DNA from: Bursaphelenchus xylophilus
Lineage: Eukaryota > Nematoda > Chromadorea > Rhabditida > Aphelenchoididae
DNA length: 64,000 bases
Direction: 5' to 3'
NCBI GenBank assembly: GCA_904066235.2
Contig: CAJFCV020000002.1
Coordinates: forward strand, 3,844,001-3,908,000
Part shown: piece by piece, positions 32,548-47,500 of the stretch
Layout: each line of letters begins with the position of its first letter
How positions within the stretch are numbered: position 1 is the first letter of the stretch
The notes under the pieces: generated by a model
Seen by the model: only the letters and a program-made list of their open reading frames with translations
Databases searched by the model: none
What the model was told of the DNA's origin: nothing
Translations under genes and position numbers: made by a program

Positions 32548-35500
32548 ATGAGTTCGAGACGTGTTTCCTTGCCGGCATTGCGCAACTGCTCGCCGCACCG
32601 CCTTTCGCCGCGCTATTACGGATATCTGAAAGACATTCGGGAATTCGAAATTGAGCCGCCGTTCGTATCGCCCAGCTCCAGCAGCAGGTAAGGGAATTTT
32701 TGCGATTTTTGGGAGGGAGTTGAAAAATAGTTTGGGGTTTTAAAACTAGTCTTAGATTATTATACATAGGGGTAATTTTTGGCGCTTGAACTGTGCAAAA
32801 AAGCACAGGGTTCGAGCGGCAGCCCAAAAAAGCTTATTTCACGGTGTAAAAGCACGAAGCTGCACGCTACAAAGTAAACTTTTGTTTTTGCACAGTGCAT
32901 GTCGCAAAAATCACTGAACTCCACATGAGTCTGTCGGGAAAAATGAGCATTCTGTCGCATTAAAAATCGCATCGCCGCCAAGAAAATGAATTGTGTCGCG
33001 TCAAAATCAAATTGGCTCGAGGAACCATCGTGTTCATTATTTTCCCGACAGTCTGATATTTTCTCGGCAGACTTGTAAATTATCTCAATTGCAGCCAAAT
33101 ATTTTACAATTCATGCCAAAAAATCCATCATAAAAATTGCAAAAATCTTACAAAGGTATCTACTGTAGTATCTATGTACAGCTTGCTTTTCGCAAAAATT
33201 GCACTTTTTTGCTCAGAACACCTTGAATCGGTGTTTTTCTACGGGGTCTTTGGAGATAAGTGGTCCGGAAACCCTCTTTGTATATCACTGATAAAGCCAA
33301 AAAAATTCTCTCTTGCCGCTCTCCCGGTTTCGCTTACTCTCTGGTCCGCAAAGATTGGTAAATATCTCGGCTTTGACTGCGAAGCGGGAGCTAAAATTTT
33401 AAGAAATCATTAAAATGGAAATTATTTTAATACATATTTTACTTATTTGACTGTACGTGAGAGATCTGGCCAAATGCACTTTCCGATTGTACCCAAATTC
33501 ACTTCCTCATCGCGAAAGTTCGCTCTAAATCCCCCCGCCGGGCTCACGTTTACTCTGAATGGCGCCGTTGTTTTTACAGTGCTGCACTTGTTTTCCTCAA
33601 CACGGCATTAGTAAATATCATGAAAAAAAACAGATTAATATCAATTCTTTTTTTGGAGTACAACGGCTTTGCTTTGTAAATTCTTCGTTAAGCTCGTTTA
33701 AAAAGCGAAGGTGTCGCTCAGACTTTATTTTGGGCTTTTTGCTGGACAGCGGCGGTGGGGAAATATGTATATGTTTATGTATAGTATGTAGTTAAAAAGA
33801 CTCTGAAATTCTTTAACTGCCTCGGGCGAAACTTACGAGCTTTCGCTGCAACCCCATCTTCCACCATTTCTACAGTCACATTAAAATTTAATGGCGTCCA
33901 GCGAGATATGCTGCTGCTTTGGCACTCACACTCATGCATTATTTCTATTTTTCGAGTTTGCCCTTTGAAATTTAATTAACAATTTTTCCTTCGAACTTGG
34001 TCCCTTCTCGGTTATCGCATCTCGTATTTACTACACGCGCCATAAGGTCCGTAGAATTTGCACAGTGCGGTTTTGGCTCATTTTGACGCATCGCTGAGAA
34101 AATCGCGAAAAAATTGCTTTGCACAGATTTTTTACCACCCAAAAAAATCAATTTTGCGCAGTGCATTTTTTGTCGCGCGATTCCCATTTTTCTCAGCGAT
34201 AAAGCATTTTTTGCTGTTCGACAGAATTCGGGGGTCCCCATAAATTTTCAAGGATTTACCGGGGTCTTTCTGAGCCCAGTATTTATAACAGTCTGTTGGG
34301 AAAATAATGTGGATTTATCGCAGAAAAACGTCTTGTTTTTTCGCGATGTTTTCAGTAGTACTTGAGAGACGCCTTTCACCTGATTCTTAATCTGCTACGT
34401 TTGCTTTTTCCAACGCAATGTTTTAGGGGTTTTGGGAGGTAAAGAGGGCGTCCAAAGTTTATGCTAAGGTAAAGTCGTTACTTCCGCTGGTTAATGTCAT
34501 TCCTGTCTACGTTTATTTCAATAACAATTCTTTTGCAAAATTTTGCCTCTGCAGTTGTCAGCGACATTACGCAGGGTTTGCTATTTAACCATGCCAATGA
34601 GGTCGATATTTTCTATAGTTTAGCACAAACAAAAAATAGGTTTTTTTTATATCATACTCAGATACGAACTCGCCTGTGTTTTTTTTTTGTTTTTTTTTTG
34701 GCTATTCAATATGTAATATATAGGAGTCTAAACAAGTTGAACCCTCCGATTATCTCGAAATTTTGTGTAATATATCGACTCAGTTCCACTGCAGGACCTT
34801 TGTTGAAGGACCAAGACAACTACATTTGAATCTTGAATTTATGGCTAGGAAGTAACGAAATGGCAAGAAATTTTTGTCATCCCATGTGCTACGCAAACTA
34901 TTTTCCATTGATTTCCCGCGAAATGTGAGGCAATTGCAGAATCCAAAAATATTTTGAATATACTTGTTACAGTTTTCGACTTCATGAAGTAATCATGAAT
35001 TTTGTCCGGTTCCGAAACCTCGTTGAATAGAAATTAGAATGTAGTATCGCATTTGTGGCGTAGTTGAGATACCACTTAATCATTTAAAAATAAATATGAG
35101 CCCCTAAAGTGGAAATTCGGGTTGCAGACCTTGACAAAGATTATGACTATTTCCTGAAGTCGAAAACTGTAACAAAACGGTATCTGTCGTTTCGGACGGT
35201 CGTTTCCTTTAACCGGTGCCGTGTTAAAACAAATGTCCATGATGTTCTTGTACAAATAAAACCTGTTTAAGATTCTACATTCATTGTTTAGCAGCCTCCA
35301 AAACGGATTTTTGGAGAAAATTAGGTCAAAAAATTCCATTTTTTGAGTTTTCTTATCAGAAGGGGCACAATTTTAACAAAAGTTGGCAGTCTTACACACG
35401 AATACGATCAATACCGTCTGCAGTATTGCCTCGGATTATCAAAACAATGGCACAAACCCGAAAAAAAATTTGGCCGGGCCTTAACCATGAACAAGGTCAT

Positions 35501-38500
35501 CAACCTTGACTGATGCCTGAGGGCATATGTACAAAGTAAAAAATACTGGAATTGGTGTGTATTGATATAGCTATCCTAGTCCAGTCCCATATGGTGGCAA
35601 TTTCTAACATACACCGCGTTTAAAGCAAAATAATTATGGGTGGCCATTTTTTTTGACCATGCCAAAAGAACATATTGCCCCAGTACGTGCTAGGCCAGCA
35701 CTACAGTACCACAAGCGTATAGTCACACGTCTTAGTATTCCACAAGCTTTACAATGATACCATATTTATCTTCCTACGACCACTCTCTTCTGCGTTAGAG
35801 CGCATCATCTTGGGGTGGCCGTTTTTTTTGACCGCCACTGTAGTCGCGAAGACGTACAAAAAAGCGCGCTCTTGTACAATCTACTTGACTTTTTTGTGCT
35901 GCTACAACTTTGCTTTTACTACAAGAGGCAGAAAAAATTCTTCCCAGCCGTCAAACGCACTATCCAAATGCGATTTTTTTGATTCTTTAAACCCGCTGCG
36001 GGTACCGTTTTACGAGAGGATTTTAGGCTTTTGAAGGTTTATGGTGGCCTGTTGAGACCATGTAACGAAAGTTTTTACCACCGGGACCTTAATTTTTGAG
36101 GACAAAAAGTCAAAGATTTTTTTGTTGTGGATCGTTGTAAATGGGGCTGGAAATAATTAAGAATAAACAAGTGGCTTGGAAAATACGCCCTCAACAGCTT
36201 TCGAATTATTTCACCTCATAACGGTGTTCGAAAACAAAAAAATTCTGTGACATTTCGTCTTGCAGCGCGTAAAAGCCAAATTCAAATGTTGTTTTGGCCC
36301 TTTAATTAAGAGTGGCAGCTGAACATCGAGCAAAGGTTTAGGAACGTCTATAACCCTTCCCAAATAAAAAGATTTATTGGTCTTAACTAATGTTTGACCC
36401 TACTCATCTCTATTACAGCCAAAATCTCCTCCGTTTCCTGCAGATTCCTTTGAATTGCGAGCAAACGGTTTTGAAACAGGTCATATAGTGCCAGCTTTTG
36501 CCGGAAAACCACCGCCTAACGAGGGCTATTAGATATGTAAACCGGGGGATTAGGGCGCCCATTTACTTATGAATTTGTGCGGAGGGCGTAGACCCGCGTA
36601 CAGGTGAAATCCCGCTCCTTCTTCCATGTGCATTTGTAATATCAGCCTCGAATATTGTGGAGGTCGAAACGAACGGCAGCTGAAATTACAATTTTTTCGA
36701 TTTTTTGCTCCTTTACAACTTTCCAAATTGGATTTGCAGGTCCGACAAAGATGTGACCCCGCCGTCTAATTGCGGTATTTTGAAATTTTAAGCCCTCGGA
36801 TTAGATGTCTCAATAAGACACGGGGATATATTGGACATTTTCTCGTTGCTGATTGTTAGCGGAATGGGTTGTACGTCTTGTCTGGGGAAACAGGTTTCGT
36901 AGGATGAGGAATGAGGTGGAGTGTATGAGAATATACGGCATAGTCGAAAATAATACAAAATTGTATTATTTTCGATTTGGTAGACAGCATGGTGCTAGAA
37001 GAACCACGGAGATTGTAAAGGCATGTTTGGAAATCAGCCAACATTTGCTTAAAGCAGGAAAGTTTAAACGATGAATTTGGTCGTTACATGTTCGCGTACT
37101 TATCAGTACCAGAGAGCTATACAGATTGCAATGCCTCCACCCGACAGGCTAATAGCAAAAATTTGAACATTCTGCGGCGTTTTGGTCCACAAACGTTAAA
37201 AACAGGTTTAGTCAACGAGTCGGATTTGTTTGCAATCCGGTTTTGCCGACGTTGAAAGCACTTTTGGCTTCCTTCCCTAAGCCAAAAATGCAGATGGAGA
37301 GCAGGAGCTTTGAGACGTTTTTGTAGAGTTTCAACAAAATTTAGGCCTAGCTTGACAGACAGAGCGCAGAATTTTTACAGACACCATCTTTTTAGCGCGG
37401 ATTCTAGCGACTTTAGGTCACCTTTGGGTTGATTCATCAGCTTGTGTACCAACAAAGCTCAAAGATTGAGGGGACGAGCACGAGCTGTCTTTGTAGCGAG
37501 AACCGCATCTGATAATCGCTATTTATGGCATCCAAGGCATTAGTAGGAAGCCTTACCATTGTTATTCATTTTGGCACATTTACTATTTTGGCCAGAAATA
37601 GACTTTTACAATGTTTTTATCCTTCATTCGCCAAATCGAGCGATCTTATGACACAGTCGAACTATGAATCCTAAAGTCGCAAAAGATTTATTCCTCATGG
37701 TATGATGGCTCATAGTGAATAGATGTCTCTATTTTAGTCTAAAATTGACTCTAGCGACCTCTAAGGTGTTTTTTATGAGTTTGTCGAGAAAATAATGAGC
37801 GCGCTGATTATTGTTGCTGAAACGAAAAGCAATTTGATTTTGTCGCGATGCAATTTATTTTTTCCGCGGCGATGCAATTTTTTATGCGAGAGAGAGAGCT
37901 CATTATTTTCCCGAAAGACTAATATAATCAAGCTTTATATACGAGGGTTCACTGTAGATATTAAATTTTACCACGAGCTCTGTTTTGACGTCTTCTGTTT
38001 TGAAAAAACTTTACCGCAATCTTTGAGGCTCAAACCTTTTGTTATGCTTCCCATTGCGTTCGAACTCTTGTAACTTCCGAGATTCGCTCAAATTACCACT
38101 TGCCATGCAACCATTATTCTGTAAAACCGCATTAATCTACACTTGAAAGCCCACAGTAGCTTCCACTTCCTGATTTCAGTCAAAGCGCTCCACTTCTCCA
38201 CCCAATCTTCTCATTACTTGTACTACTTTTCCACTCTTGGCCTGCAAGCTTTATCCTTGAAATTTATGGGGCTTGAGGTTCGAGTTACGTTGGAAACTGC
38301 GTAGCACTCTCATCCCATGTCAAAGCCTCTTTCGTCTTCAGCGGCTTTTGTTTCCATACCTTGCTGGCTGACGTTACTAATTTCGTCCCATAAGTGTGCA
38401 TGTTGCTGCCACAATAAGCTGATTTCCTGCCCTCCGCGCTAAGTCAACATCATCGAGGCGTATGTAATGGCGTCTTCAGATGTTTGTTGACCCAATGACA

Positions 38501-41500
38501 GCGAATGTTTTGACGCCTTTTTTCTCGTGCTGTTTAAAGCTTGACCATTTCATGCTGCTTTGATTTCGGGCGCACGGTAATTCAGCCGCATAACGTTTGC
38601 CGAATTTAGAGGTAGTGAGAGAGTGTTGTTGATGATGAACACCTATCTGGGCTTGAATGCCGAACAATGGGAACGCTACAGTATTTGCGATTTTGTGGAG
38701 TAAGTTGGTGAATTTACCGGGAAAATTGAACATGTTGTAATTGCCTCTTGGCAAAAATAAGTTGTTTTTGAAATTTTAAGGATATTCTTTTATTCTGTCA
38801 AGTGTGTATATTTATACCTTCAATTGCTTTTAGACTTCGCTTAAATTAGTTACTCATAGTATCCATATAAATGCGGAAAATTTTAGCTCATCTTTTTCAG
38901 ACGTCGTCGATTTATCAGTCTGTCGGGAAAATACTAACAAGGGAAGTACCCCAAGTACGACGCTCCGATTTTCTTTAGTTTTTTCACACACGTCGGGGAT
39001 GAACTAAGTAACAATTCCTGAAAGTTTTAGCTTGCGTTACAAAGAGAGCGGATAGAGAGAGAAAATACTTTTTGTCCATAACTTTGCTAGTTTCGTACGG
39101 AAAAAATTGATTTTTTGTGGAAACATTACCCTTTATGGTGGAAATAGACACGAAACATTTAGTGAAAAAGTTTGTCAAAAAGTGCCCTCTTTCGATCTCG
39201 AAATCTCGGTTGCTTCTGCATAGCGCGAGCTAGGATTTTTGGATATATTTTAGAAAAAATCATTCCAAATTTATCCCAAGTTTCATCAAAATCTGAGCGT
39301 CATTTTCACTTCAGCGACACGATTGGCGCAGCGAAATTATGCTAATTATTTTCCCGACATACTTTTGCTATTTTTGTCTCGAAACTTCTGAAACATACGT
39401 TGCATTTTCCCCATCACCCTTTTAGTTTATTTCCTGTCCTAAGGTCATTCAATATTTCCAAAAAAATTATGCGTCAATCTCTCGAGGAAGCCGTAGTATT
39501 TCCCCTGAACTTAAAGTGTTTTTGTTTGCCGGTGAAAGCGGAGGAGAAGAGGTCCCCGTAAAATTTGACATTCAATTAAAAATATTTGGTTTGAATCCGA
39601 CGTCAAAGGTCACTGTTTGCTGACGCCGCGGAATGTAAAAATGTCGTGTTTGCATTCGACGTCTTGGGCTGTAATTGGAAAATATGTTTGTTGTGTCTTC
39701 GAAAACAAGGCTTGAAAGGGTCAAAGTACGGGGAAAACACTGTAACACTCTATCGGGAAAATAATGTGCACTCTGTCTGTTGCATCGAAAATCACATCGC
39801 CGCAGAGAAAATGAATTGTGTCGCGGCAAAATCAAATTGTTTTTCACTTCAGCAACGCTATTGGCGCAGCGACATTGTACTCATTATTTTCTCGACAGAC
39901 TGACATTAGAAAATATTCAGGAGCGAAAATGATCATTGAATATGTCGGCTGCCACTACAAATACCAGACTGAAATTTATAGCAATCGTTATGTGGCCAAT
40001 ACACAAAGTGTGTACAAAATTTTAAGAAAATCTGAGCGTCTGATTTGGGGATTTCCCTTGTAATCAAAATTTTAAAAAAATCATTGACCCTAACATGGGG
40101 CTTACGAGGGAACGCATTTTATATATATGTAAATCGATTTTGGCTTGGGACATAGTTATATCGAAAGATGTGTGGTAGTCGATAATTCACTTGGGGGAAA
40201 TCTCTGCGCGGGGCTTCAAATCCGAGAAAATCAGCTTCAAAGTTTGTTAGCCCAGCTCATGTTCGACGCTCAGATTCTCTTTAAATTTTGCACACAAATC
40301 GGGCATATGCCCACATATCAGTTCTTGAAAATATTAGCCGCGCTTTGCAGAAGTAGCCGAGATATTTGACGTTCTTTGGAGTCAAGCGAGGCACCTCTAC
40401 GGGTTGGAAACATTACCCTTGCGTCACGGCTGTAGCGCCTCTCGCGTTCAAAAAATGTTTTTCTCTATTTATGTCCCAAAATTGCCGTGACGCTCTCCCC
40501 CATTATTGCAATTTAAAAGACGATTTTTGGCTTGCTGCGTCAGCGATTGTTAGGGCTCTGACGTGACAAAAACATTTTTTTTGAGTTGTCTAGCCTAAAG
40601 TATCTTCATAGACTTCCATATTGTTTTTGAAAAAAACAATACGCAAATCTCTGGGGAGTAATTCGGAGTGCGTTTTTAGATGTTTTTGAAAGTTCATCAG
40701 ACGTTTGAAATGTCATTTTGTTCTTTGTTTTTGAAAGTTTTGTTTTGACATTCCGGGAAGTATCAGTCTGTTGGGAAAAGAATGAGTACTGCGCCGATCG
40801 CGTCGCTGAATAAGTATAATAGAAAATCAATTTTGATTTTGCCGCGACACACTTCATTTTCTCTGTGGCAATGCAATTTTTGATGCAACTTTGTGCTCAT
40901 TATTTTCCCGACTGACTACTAGTCCGTTTGTGATGCACTGTTCAGAAAACAGTGCAAAGTAAATTTTTGTTTTTCCGCAGTGCATTTTGCAAAAATAACT
41001 CCAGCGACTTTGCGAACGGACTAGTAGAAAAACGGGGCTCTTCGACCGCTCAAATTTTTTGGAAGGTCATGAAGACTGCCTAGATTTGGCTAATATGGCC
41101 TATAAAAAATAAAATATATTCCTTTCATTTTTTTCAATTTTAGGACTAATTTTTTCTTCTCTATGAACTTGACCGTGCCGTTTCAAATTTGCTAGGCATG
41201 GCTCCAGGCGCGGAGCCATGTCTATCCTTAGAGTTCCTTTGCACTGTTCTAGGACATAAATCAGATTTTTCGCTCTGACAATGCAGAAACTACCGAAAAT
41301 TTTCGATCAGAAGCTGTTGAAATTTGATGACGTAGCCAACATGAGTTCAAAATTAAGGAATAATCTTGCTAATCATCTTTGCTAATTGCACCCAAGAGCT
41401 TCCAAATCTCTTGTTACGAAGCCACACTGGTTTCGTTCCTAGATAAGACAAAATAAAGAAGTAAAAAATGATATCATAATCCCTTGAAAAATTGATGTAA

Positions 41501-44500
41501 TTCTGTCTAAATCTTTGTTCATTTCAGTGCCGACGCTTCGCCAAAAATGCTCAGCCCGCTTCGACCCGCTTCAGCACGACCCTACCGGTAAGCGATGTTA
41601 AAGAAAACGAGATTTGATTTACGATTTTTGAACCAGAAAATTTTAAAAAGCAGCACGCAGCCTTTACAGCTGTCAAAAATTTTAAAATCCACATTTCCCC
41701 TGTTAATTTTTCGTTTATTTTTTTATTATTTTTTCCCTAAAAAACTTTCGAAATCAGCATTCCCAAGTGGTCAGACATGCGTTACGAGTGTTTTCTTGTT
41801 GTCTCCAAGAAAGTTCTACGTAGTGTTCCACGTGAGACGGGCATCACGTCGACGTTCGCTCATTTTTTGACGTTTTCACTTCCTGCCGGGGGTTCTAGAA
41901 CTCCCAAATTTAATTAATTCCGAGACGTTATCGGAGGAAAATATCCGGAATGATTAGGCTCTCATAGAGGTCGAATGACGCTCATTGTGTTTTTGTTTGG
42001 AAGAGCAAAGTCTACAGTGCAATTTTTCAGAGAAAAACAAAAAACATTTTTTTGGGATTTTTTGAATTTTTTTGAGTTTTTCTTGGCGATTTGGAACTGT
42101 GATTTTTGAGGTGCTAATTATTATATAGGGTGTTTACCATATTTTGAATATTTTAGCTCACTTTTTAGACCAGTAGTCAAGATATTAAGCGATCACTGTG
42201 CGAGAGAGTACTGAAAATAAGTAGAGGCTGTCAGACAAAAAAGTTTTATCTTCGGAATATTTTTTGGTCTTTTGTAAAAAAATAATTTTTTTTGTCGCAT
42301 AATTTTACTCTTCATCATTAACAAATATTCATTTTCTCAAGTCCAAGGTCGGAAAAATAGAGGCTTCAAAAAAAAAATTATTTTTGCTTTCTCAGCAAAT
42401 GCATGTAGTGCCTTCCAAAAGTCGCGGGAGTCATTTCTGCGACATGCACTGTGCGAAAACAAAAGTTCAATTTGCACCGTGCAATTCATGCTTCTTGCAC
42501 CGTGCAAGTGGCTTTTTTCTGCTGTCGGTCGCACTCTGACTTTTTTGCACAGTGCATGTCGCCGAATTGATTTTTGACGTTTGCACTGTGCGAAAAAACT
42601 CAAGGTGCGAGCGACCGCTCAAAAAAGCCATTTGCACGGTGCAAAAATCAAGAAATTGCACAGTGCAAAGTGAAAATTTGTTTTCGCAGAGTGCATGTCG
42701 CAGAAATAACTCCACCGACTTTGCGGACGGACTAATTGCAATTACCAACATGCTAGTGCAACATGTGTCTTTTGCAGTACAAATTTCGTCCAATTCTCCC
42801 GCTAAAAATAGCAAATTTAGTTTCGGCTTGGGCTGCAAACTGCAAGCTGTTTTCCCTCCGGTCAAACCAATAAATTGTCGAGTAAAAAGGCTCAATGAAT
42901 TTCGGGTTTCGGGTCTCGGGCCCCTTGAGAGCCGGGCCAAGTGCGCTGCAGCCCCAAGAAGAAGTGCGTCATTCCGAGTTTTGAAACAAATTTTAGAGAC
43001 AAAAATAAAAAAAGGGAGGAAAATTGGGACAATAAAAAAAATTCCTCCAACATAATAGACCTTTCTCCCCGAAGTTCCCAAAGTGCTGGGACATCCACTT
43101 GCGGATGACGAGCCTACATTGTCATGTTCCAAGTGCTTCGGCGTCTCCCTGAAATTGTCGCTGTTACGGTGAAGATGGCACGGTACGTTTCTTAAGGGGG
43201 ATTAAAACGTTGGAGAAAAAATTAAGACTCTTGGCCAATATGAGGATAGGATCAAAAGTACTGTAATCTATTTCGGCTGAGGCGTCGTAAACAGGCTAAT
43301 CAACTGATGAGGTCTCTGGCAGATGCTGAGGCACAAGATTTTTGCAATTTTTTCATCTGACATGGTCTAGACATACAAAAAACATGATTTTTCATCGCTG
43401 AGGTACCTCAAAATTTGGCCCTTTTATATTTTTTAAAAATTTGTCTGTAAAGCCGGTCAGACGAAAAACATTTATCGACCATAAATTTTTTTAGTTCTCC
43501 TCGGGGAAAAATAGTTCTTTTTGAAATAAAGGCTCAAATTTTCCAACCACAACCAAAAAAGTGCAAATTTTCGCAACTTTCGGCCTAAAAATCCCATTTT
43601 TTCTGCAAAGCAAAAGCGAAAATTTTTATATTTGGCTTAAGAACATCTATTCTCAATTTCTCAGAAGTTTTAAGAAAATATGCCAAAAATTTTTTTTTTG
43701 AAAAAACATCTTGGTCCCCCCTTACCATTTCTTCACTTGTGATTTTGACGAAAATCAAAGGATAAATCTTAAGGTACCTTCTTCAAAAATTCAAAGAAAA
43801 CTTATTCATATTCTATCTAACGTCTTTCTTCTTTTTCAGTCACAACACGGACGTCTGAATTTTCAATTTTCCATCTTCATATTACGCATAGAAACCTCAT
43901 TACTTCCAAAATTCCTTTTTCCAGTTGCAAAAACCTCTTTCTCAAAAATTCCAGACGTCCAATGTCTGGTCCACTATATTAGTAATGACAGCCGCTGCAT
44001 AGAAAATCTTGCAATCTCTTTCATTCAATTATGAGCTATTTTTAGCGTGAGACTTTTCACGTGGAACTTTATTTCGTAATGGCCTGGAAATCCCCGGTTT
44101 TGAGAAATTATTTACCCGCGTTACTTTTAATGGCGATTCGATTACAAGCGCTATTTTTAGCCCCATAGTACAGCGCTCGATTGGACGGGCAGATGTCGTT
44201 TTCGTAAAGAAAAGGGATTTTCGGTGGTAAAAAAGAAATGTTTTAGTGTTCTTGGTCATTTGACAAAGGACGATTCGTTGCATTACGAAATAAAAAACAT
44301 GTGTTGGGTTCCGTTTTTTTTCGGTATGACGTCGATGCGGACGAAACAGCGGGTCATCGCGGCTGGACTCCGATAGTTGTAGGAGGCTTACAAATTTGGG
44401 CCGTAAAGAGGATTGTAATCGCGTTTAGGGCGTTTGAAGGGATCAAAAATTTGCAGAAAAGCAATTTGGCTGAGAGATGGGAGGCCCCAAAATATATCAT

Positions 44501-47500
44501 AAGCATCTCGATTTTGATGAAAATTGAGGTGGTTATCTCACTAGAGACGTAATCTCGGAGCGACGCTCAGATTTTCTTTAGATTTTGAGCACGTCTCGAG
44601 AATCGGTCTCATATCAATTACTGAAAATTTTAGCTCACGCTTTGCAGAGAGAGCCGAGATTTTTCAACGATTTTAACTGAGAGAGTACGTGAGATTATCT
44701 TTGAATGTTTCATGCGGAAAAAGTTTTTTATATTTCTTTTTTTTGCGGAAACACTTATGTTAGAAATGTATACTGAACTTTTCATCCGTAGAGGGTAATG
44801 TTTCAAAAATAGAACTTACGGATCTTCGGTTTTTGGAGCAAGTTTTGGTTGTTTCTATGCTACAATAACTCAGGGTCAAGAGAACTAATTTCAGAAAAAA
44901 TATTTAAAGTTAGAAAGGGTAGTCATATTGAAAGTCTTCGCCAAGTCTCCGCCGAAGCGTCGCCGACCAGTGGCCGAGTATCCAACGGCTTTGCCAGGCC
45001 TCATACTTAGCTCATACAATCTTTTTTTTTGGAGTCTACGCCTGTCATATACCTTGTATAGATCGATTTTATGTGGGCCTGGACTGTCGCCGACCAAAAA
45101 AGTCGAGACGCGTTTTTTAATATTTGATCTCTGAAACTTGGTCAAAAAATTCTAATTTGTCTTTTTTTGATTAAAAGCACATACGGTAGACTAAAAATGG
45201 CCTTGTTGATTATACTTTCCATTGTCAACCCAATTCCTGAAATTTTAATGCCTTTTGCCATCCCGAATTCCCTGCGGCTATCAGCTGTCAGGCAAATTTC
45301 GGCTTTTCCTCGAAAAAATACGGTTATAAAATTTGGGTTGAGGTCTTTTCAGCAGACTAATTTATGCATTGCGCAAGACACAAATTGTAATGTTAATTTA
45401 TTCGGCACATCTTTTATCCTTTTTTTTGCGGCCTCAGGGGTTTTGTTATTGCGGGTAAAAATAGATTGTGATGCGGTTGAGCACTAATTCTTGAGAAGTT
45501 ACAATTCAAACGGCAAAAGGTCGGTGAGAGTACGAAAATTGGGGAAAACAAAGATATTAGTTGTAGTAAAGGTTATTTTGGGATAGTAATGTTGCAGAAA
45601 ATATGTACAATTGTTTTTGAATATATACGTATTTTTCGAAATGCAAAAATATTTTTACCAGTCTGTCGGGAAAATGATGATTGATCAAATCTTGTTGAGG
45701 AAATAGCTTCAACAATGCAGGATTGACGTGCATGCTATCGCTGGCACGCTCACCACAACGATTGTTGGATATTTCGGCTGGACTCGCAAAGTGCATGCTC
45801 AAATTTTCCGAAACCTGACATGTGGCTGACGCTCAGCATGCGTGTGAAAATTTACGAAATTCTGAGCGTTGCACTTCGGACATTGTCCTTGTGAATTATT
45901 CAGAGGAGAAACCGCGAAAAAAATCTTAACTTTTTTTGGAAGCCGCCCAAAATTTGACAACTGTTTCGAAAATTAGATGGGTACCCATCGGGTGAGAAAT
46001 TGTCCTATTCTTTAGGATGTGTTGTACAATATTTCTGCCAAAAATCAACTTTTTCCGGGAGACACTGAAAAAGTTATGGCCAAAAGATGCTTTCTGCTTG
46101 ACCAGTACTCTTTATTTTGCGGATTCTCTCGAAAAAAGATTGTTGAATATCTTTTTTGGCGATGCAAATTTCGCTGTGACAGAGTTGTCATTATTTTCCC
46201 GACAAACAAGTTTTTTCAAAATCTTGGTTGTTTCTGTATGGCAGCCAGAAATCCTGTGAATTTCGTCGAGAAAAAAGCTTTTGTAGGGACAAAACAACAA
46301 ATTCTTCGTTGTTGTCCTTCACGCTTTTTATAAAACATGAATATTCAGTCCTCTTCCGGGAGCAGTGTTTTCTCAGACACCTATTTGTTTTGGTTTGTAT
46401 TCCCACAAATTATACCTTTCGCGCCGCGACGCGGCACTTTTTATTTTTAGCTGCATAAACATCAATTTCGAGGGTGCCTCGAAGCGATTTACGTCAAAGT
46501 GCGGCGCGATAAGCTTTGGCCAAAAGTCGAATAAATTTATTTTATCAATTTTTCCCTCAATTGACGTTACGAAGTTTTTGCAAAGTTATGCAGCTAATCC
46601 AACAAAAGCCCATTGTCAAGTGCCTTTGGCTGTTGAGAGATTCCCAAATTAAACTTGACGCGAAAACCAAAAATCTCACACTCCTGTCAACCCTCATCCA
46701 TTTTTGGGTCGAGGGCGACCTAAAAATAGCGCTTATTACTATTTGCATCTCCTAATAATAGACTCGGAGTTAGGGCTGCGTTATTACAATTTGTGGTTGC
46801 GTAAGAAAACAAAGCGTAGTTTGGGATGGAAATACGAAATTAAACAGGGAAATTGATGACAATTAGCGCTAAAACGGGCAAATTGTACTATTTTAATGCC
46901 ACTGCAAGAATTGTTTAATATCAGGCTGCCATTGTGAAAATGCGAGCTTTTTCAGCGATTGATGTCGTATCAATCTGTCGGGAAATAGTGAGCACAATGT
47001 CGCTGTGCAAGTCCCGTCGCTGAAGCTAAATAGATGAAGCTTCAGCGAACCCTCAACAATGCCTCCTTCATCGAGGCTGTGGCATATGTCTTTAGAAAGG
47101 CTATGATAACCTTGTGCCAAGTCTCACTAGATCTGAGCTTCACAGGGTCCTCCTGAGTACTTTTTAATATCAGTCTACCGGGAAAATAATGAGCACATTG
47201 GCCGATAGGTGTAGTTGATTTGGTCAAAATCTCTTTCAAATACTGTCAGGACAATCCAACCTGTCCGTTACGTCCTAATCCTCAATTCCTTTTGACTTTC
47301 AAACTCTAATCCCTTCTTTATGTAAGTTAAGCAATTATGAGTGTCACAAGCCAGTAATTTTAGATTTTTGTCCAAAATGTCTCTTTTTACGGACGAGTAA
47401 ACATGTTGTCTCAGCTTTTTTGGATGAAATCCCAATCCAAAGAACAGGACGGATGTTGATGGCTGCAGAACATGCTGAGAGGAGATTTTTGTTTATTAGA

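Larger units (their letters stand above)
32688..41527 (+). other. Intron 1 of the RGK gene (8.8 kb), repeat-filled
   Basis: Contents in order: family D-like stretch with GCACAGTGCA motifs (32,770-32,926); family A (32,927-33,055); family E-like (34,036-34,262); a family A end at 34,292; inverted pieces with GTTACAGTTTTCGACTTCA at 34,966 and 35,155; Tc1-like ends (GGTGGCCGTTTTTTTTGACC) near 35,640 and 35,815; family A (37,777-37,920); family B (38,937-39,302); family A (39,746-39,902); family B halves (39,930-40,062 and 40,185-40,375); family A (40,764-40,915); family D (40,916-41,031). No other exon of this gene fits the phase. Confidence 0.7.

Noticed and set aside
34494..34829. 111-codon plus-strand frame with a hydrophobic start
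   Set aside because: It resembles no family, has no splice context, and lies in a repeat-rich intron.
42467..43132. 221-codon minus-strand open frame, the longest in RGK intron 2
   Set aside because: Much of it is translation of the GCACNGTGC repeat cluster (recurring CTVQ). The rest has no recognised domain.
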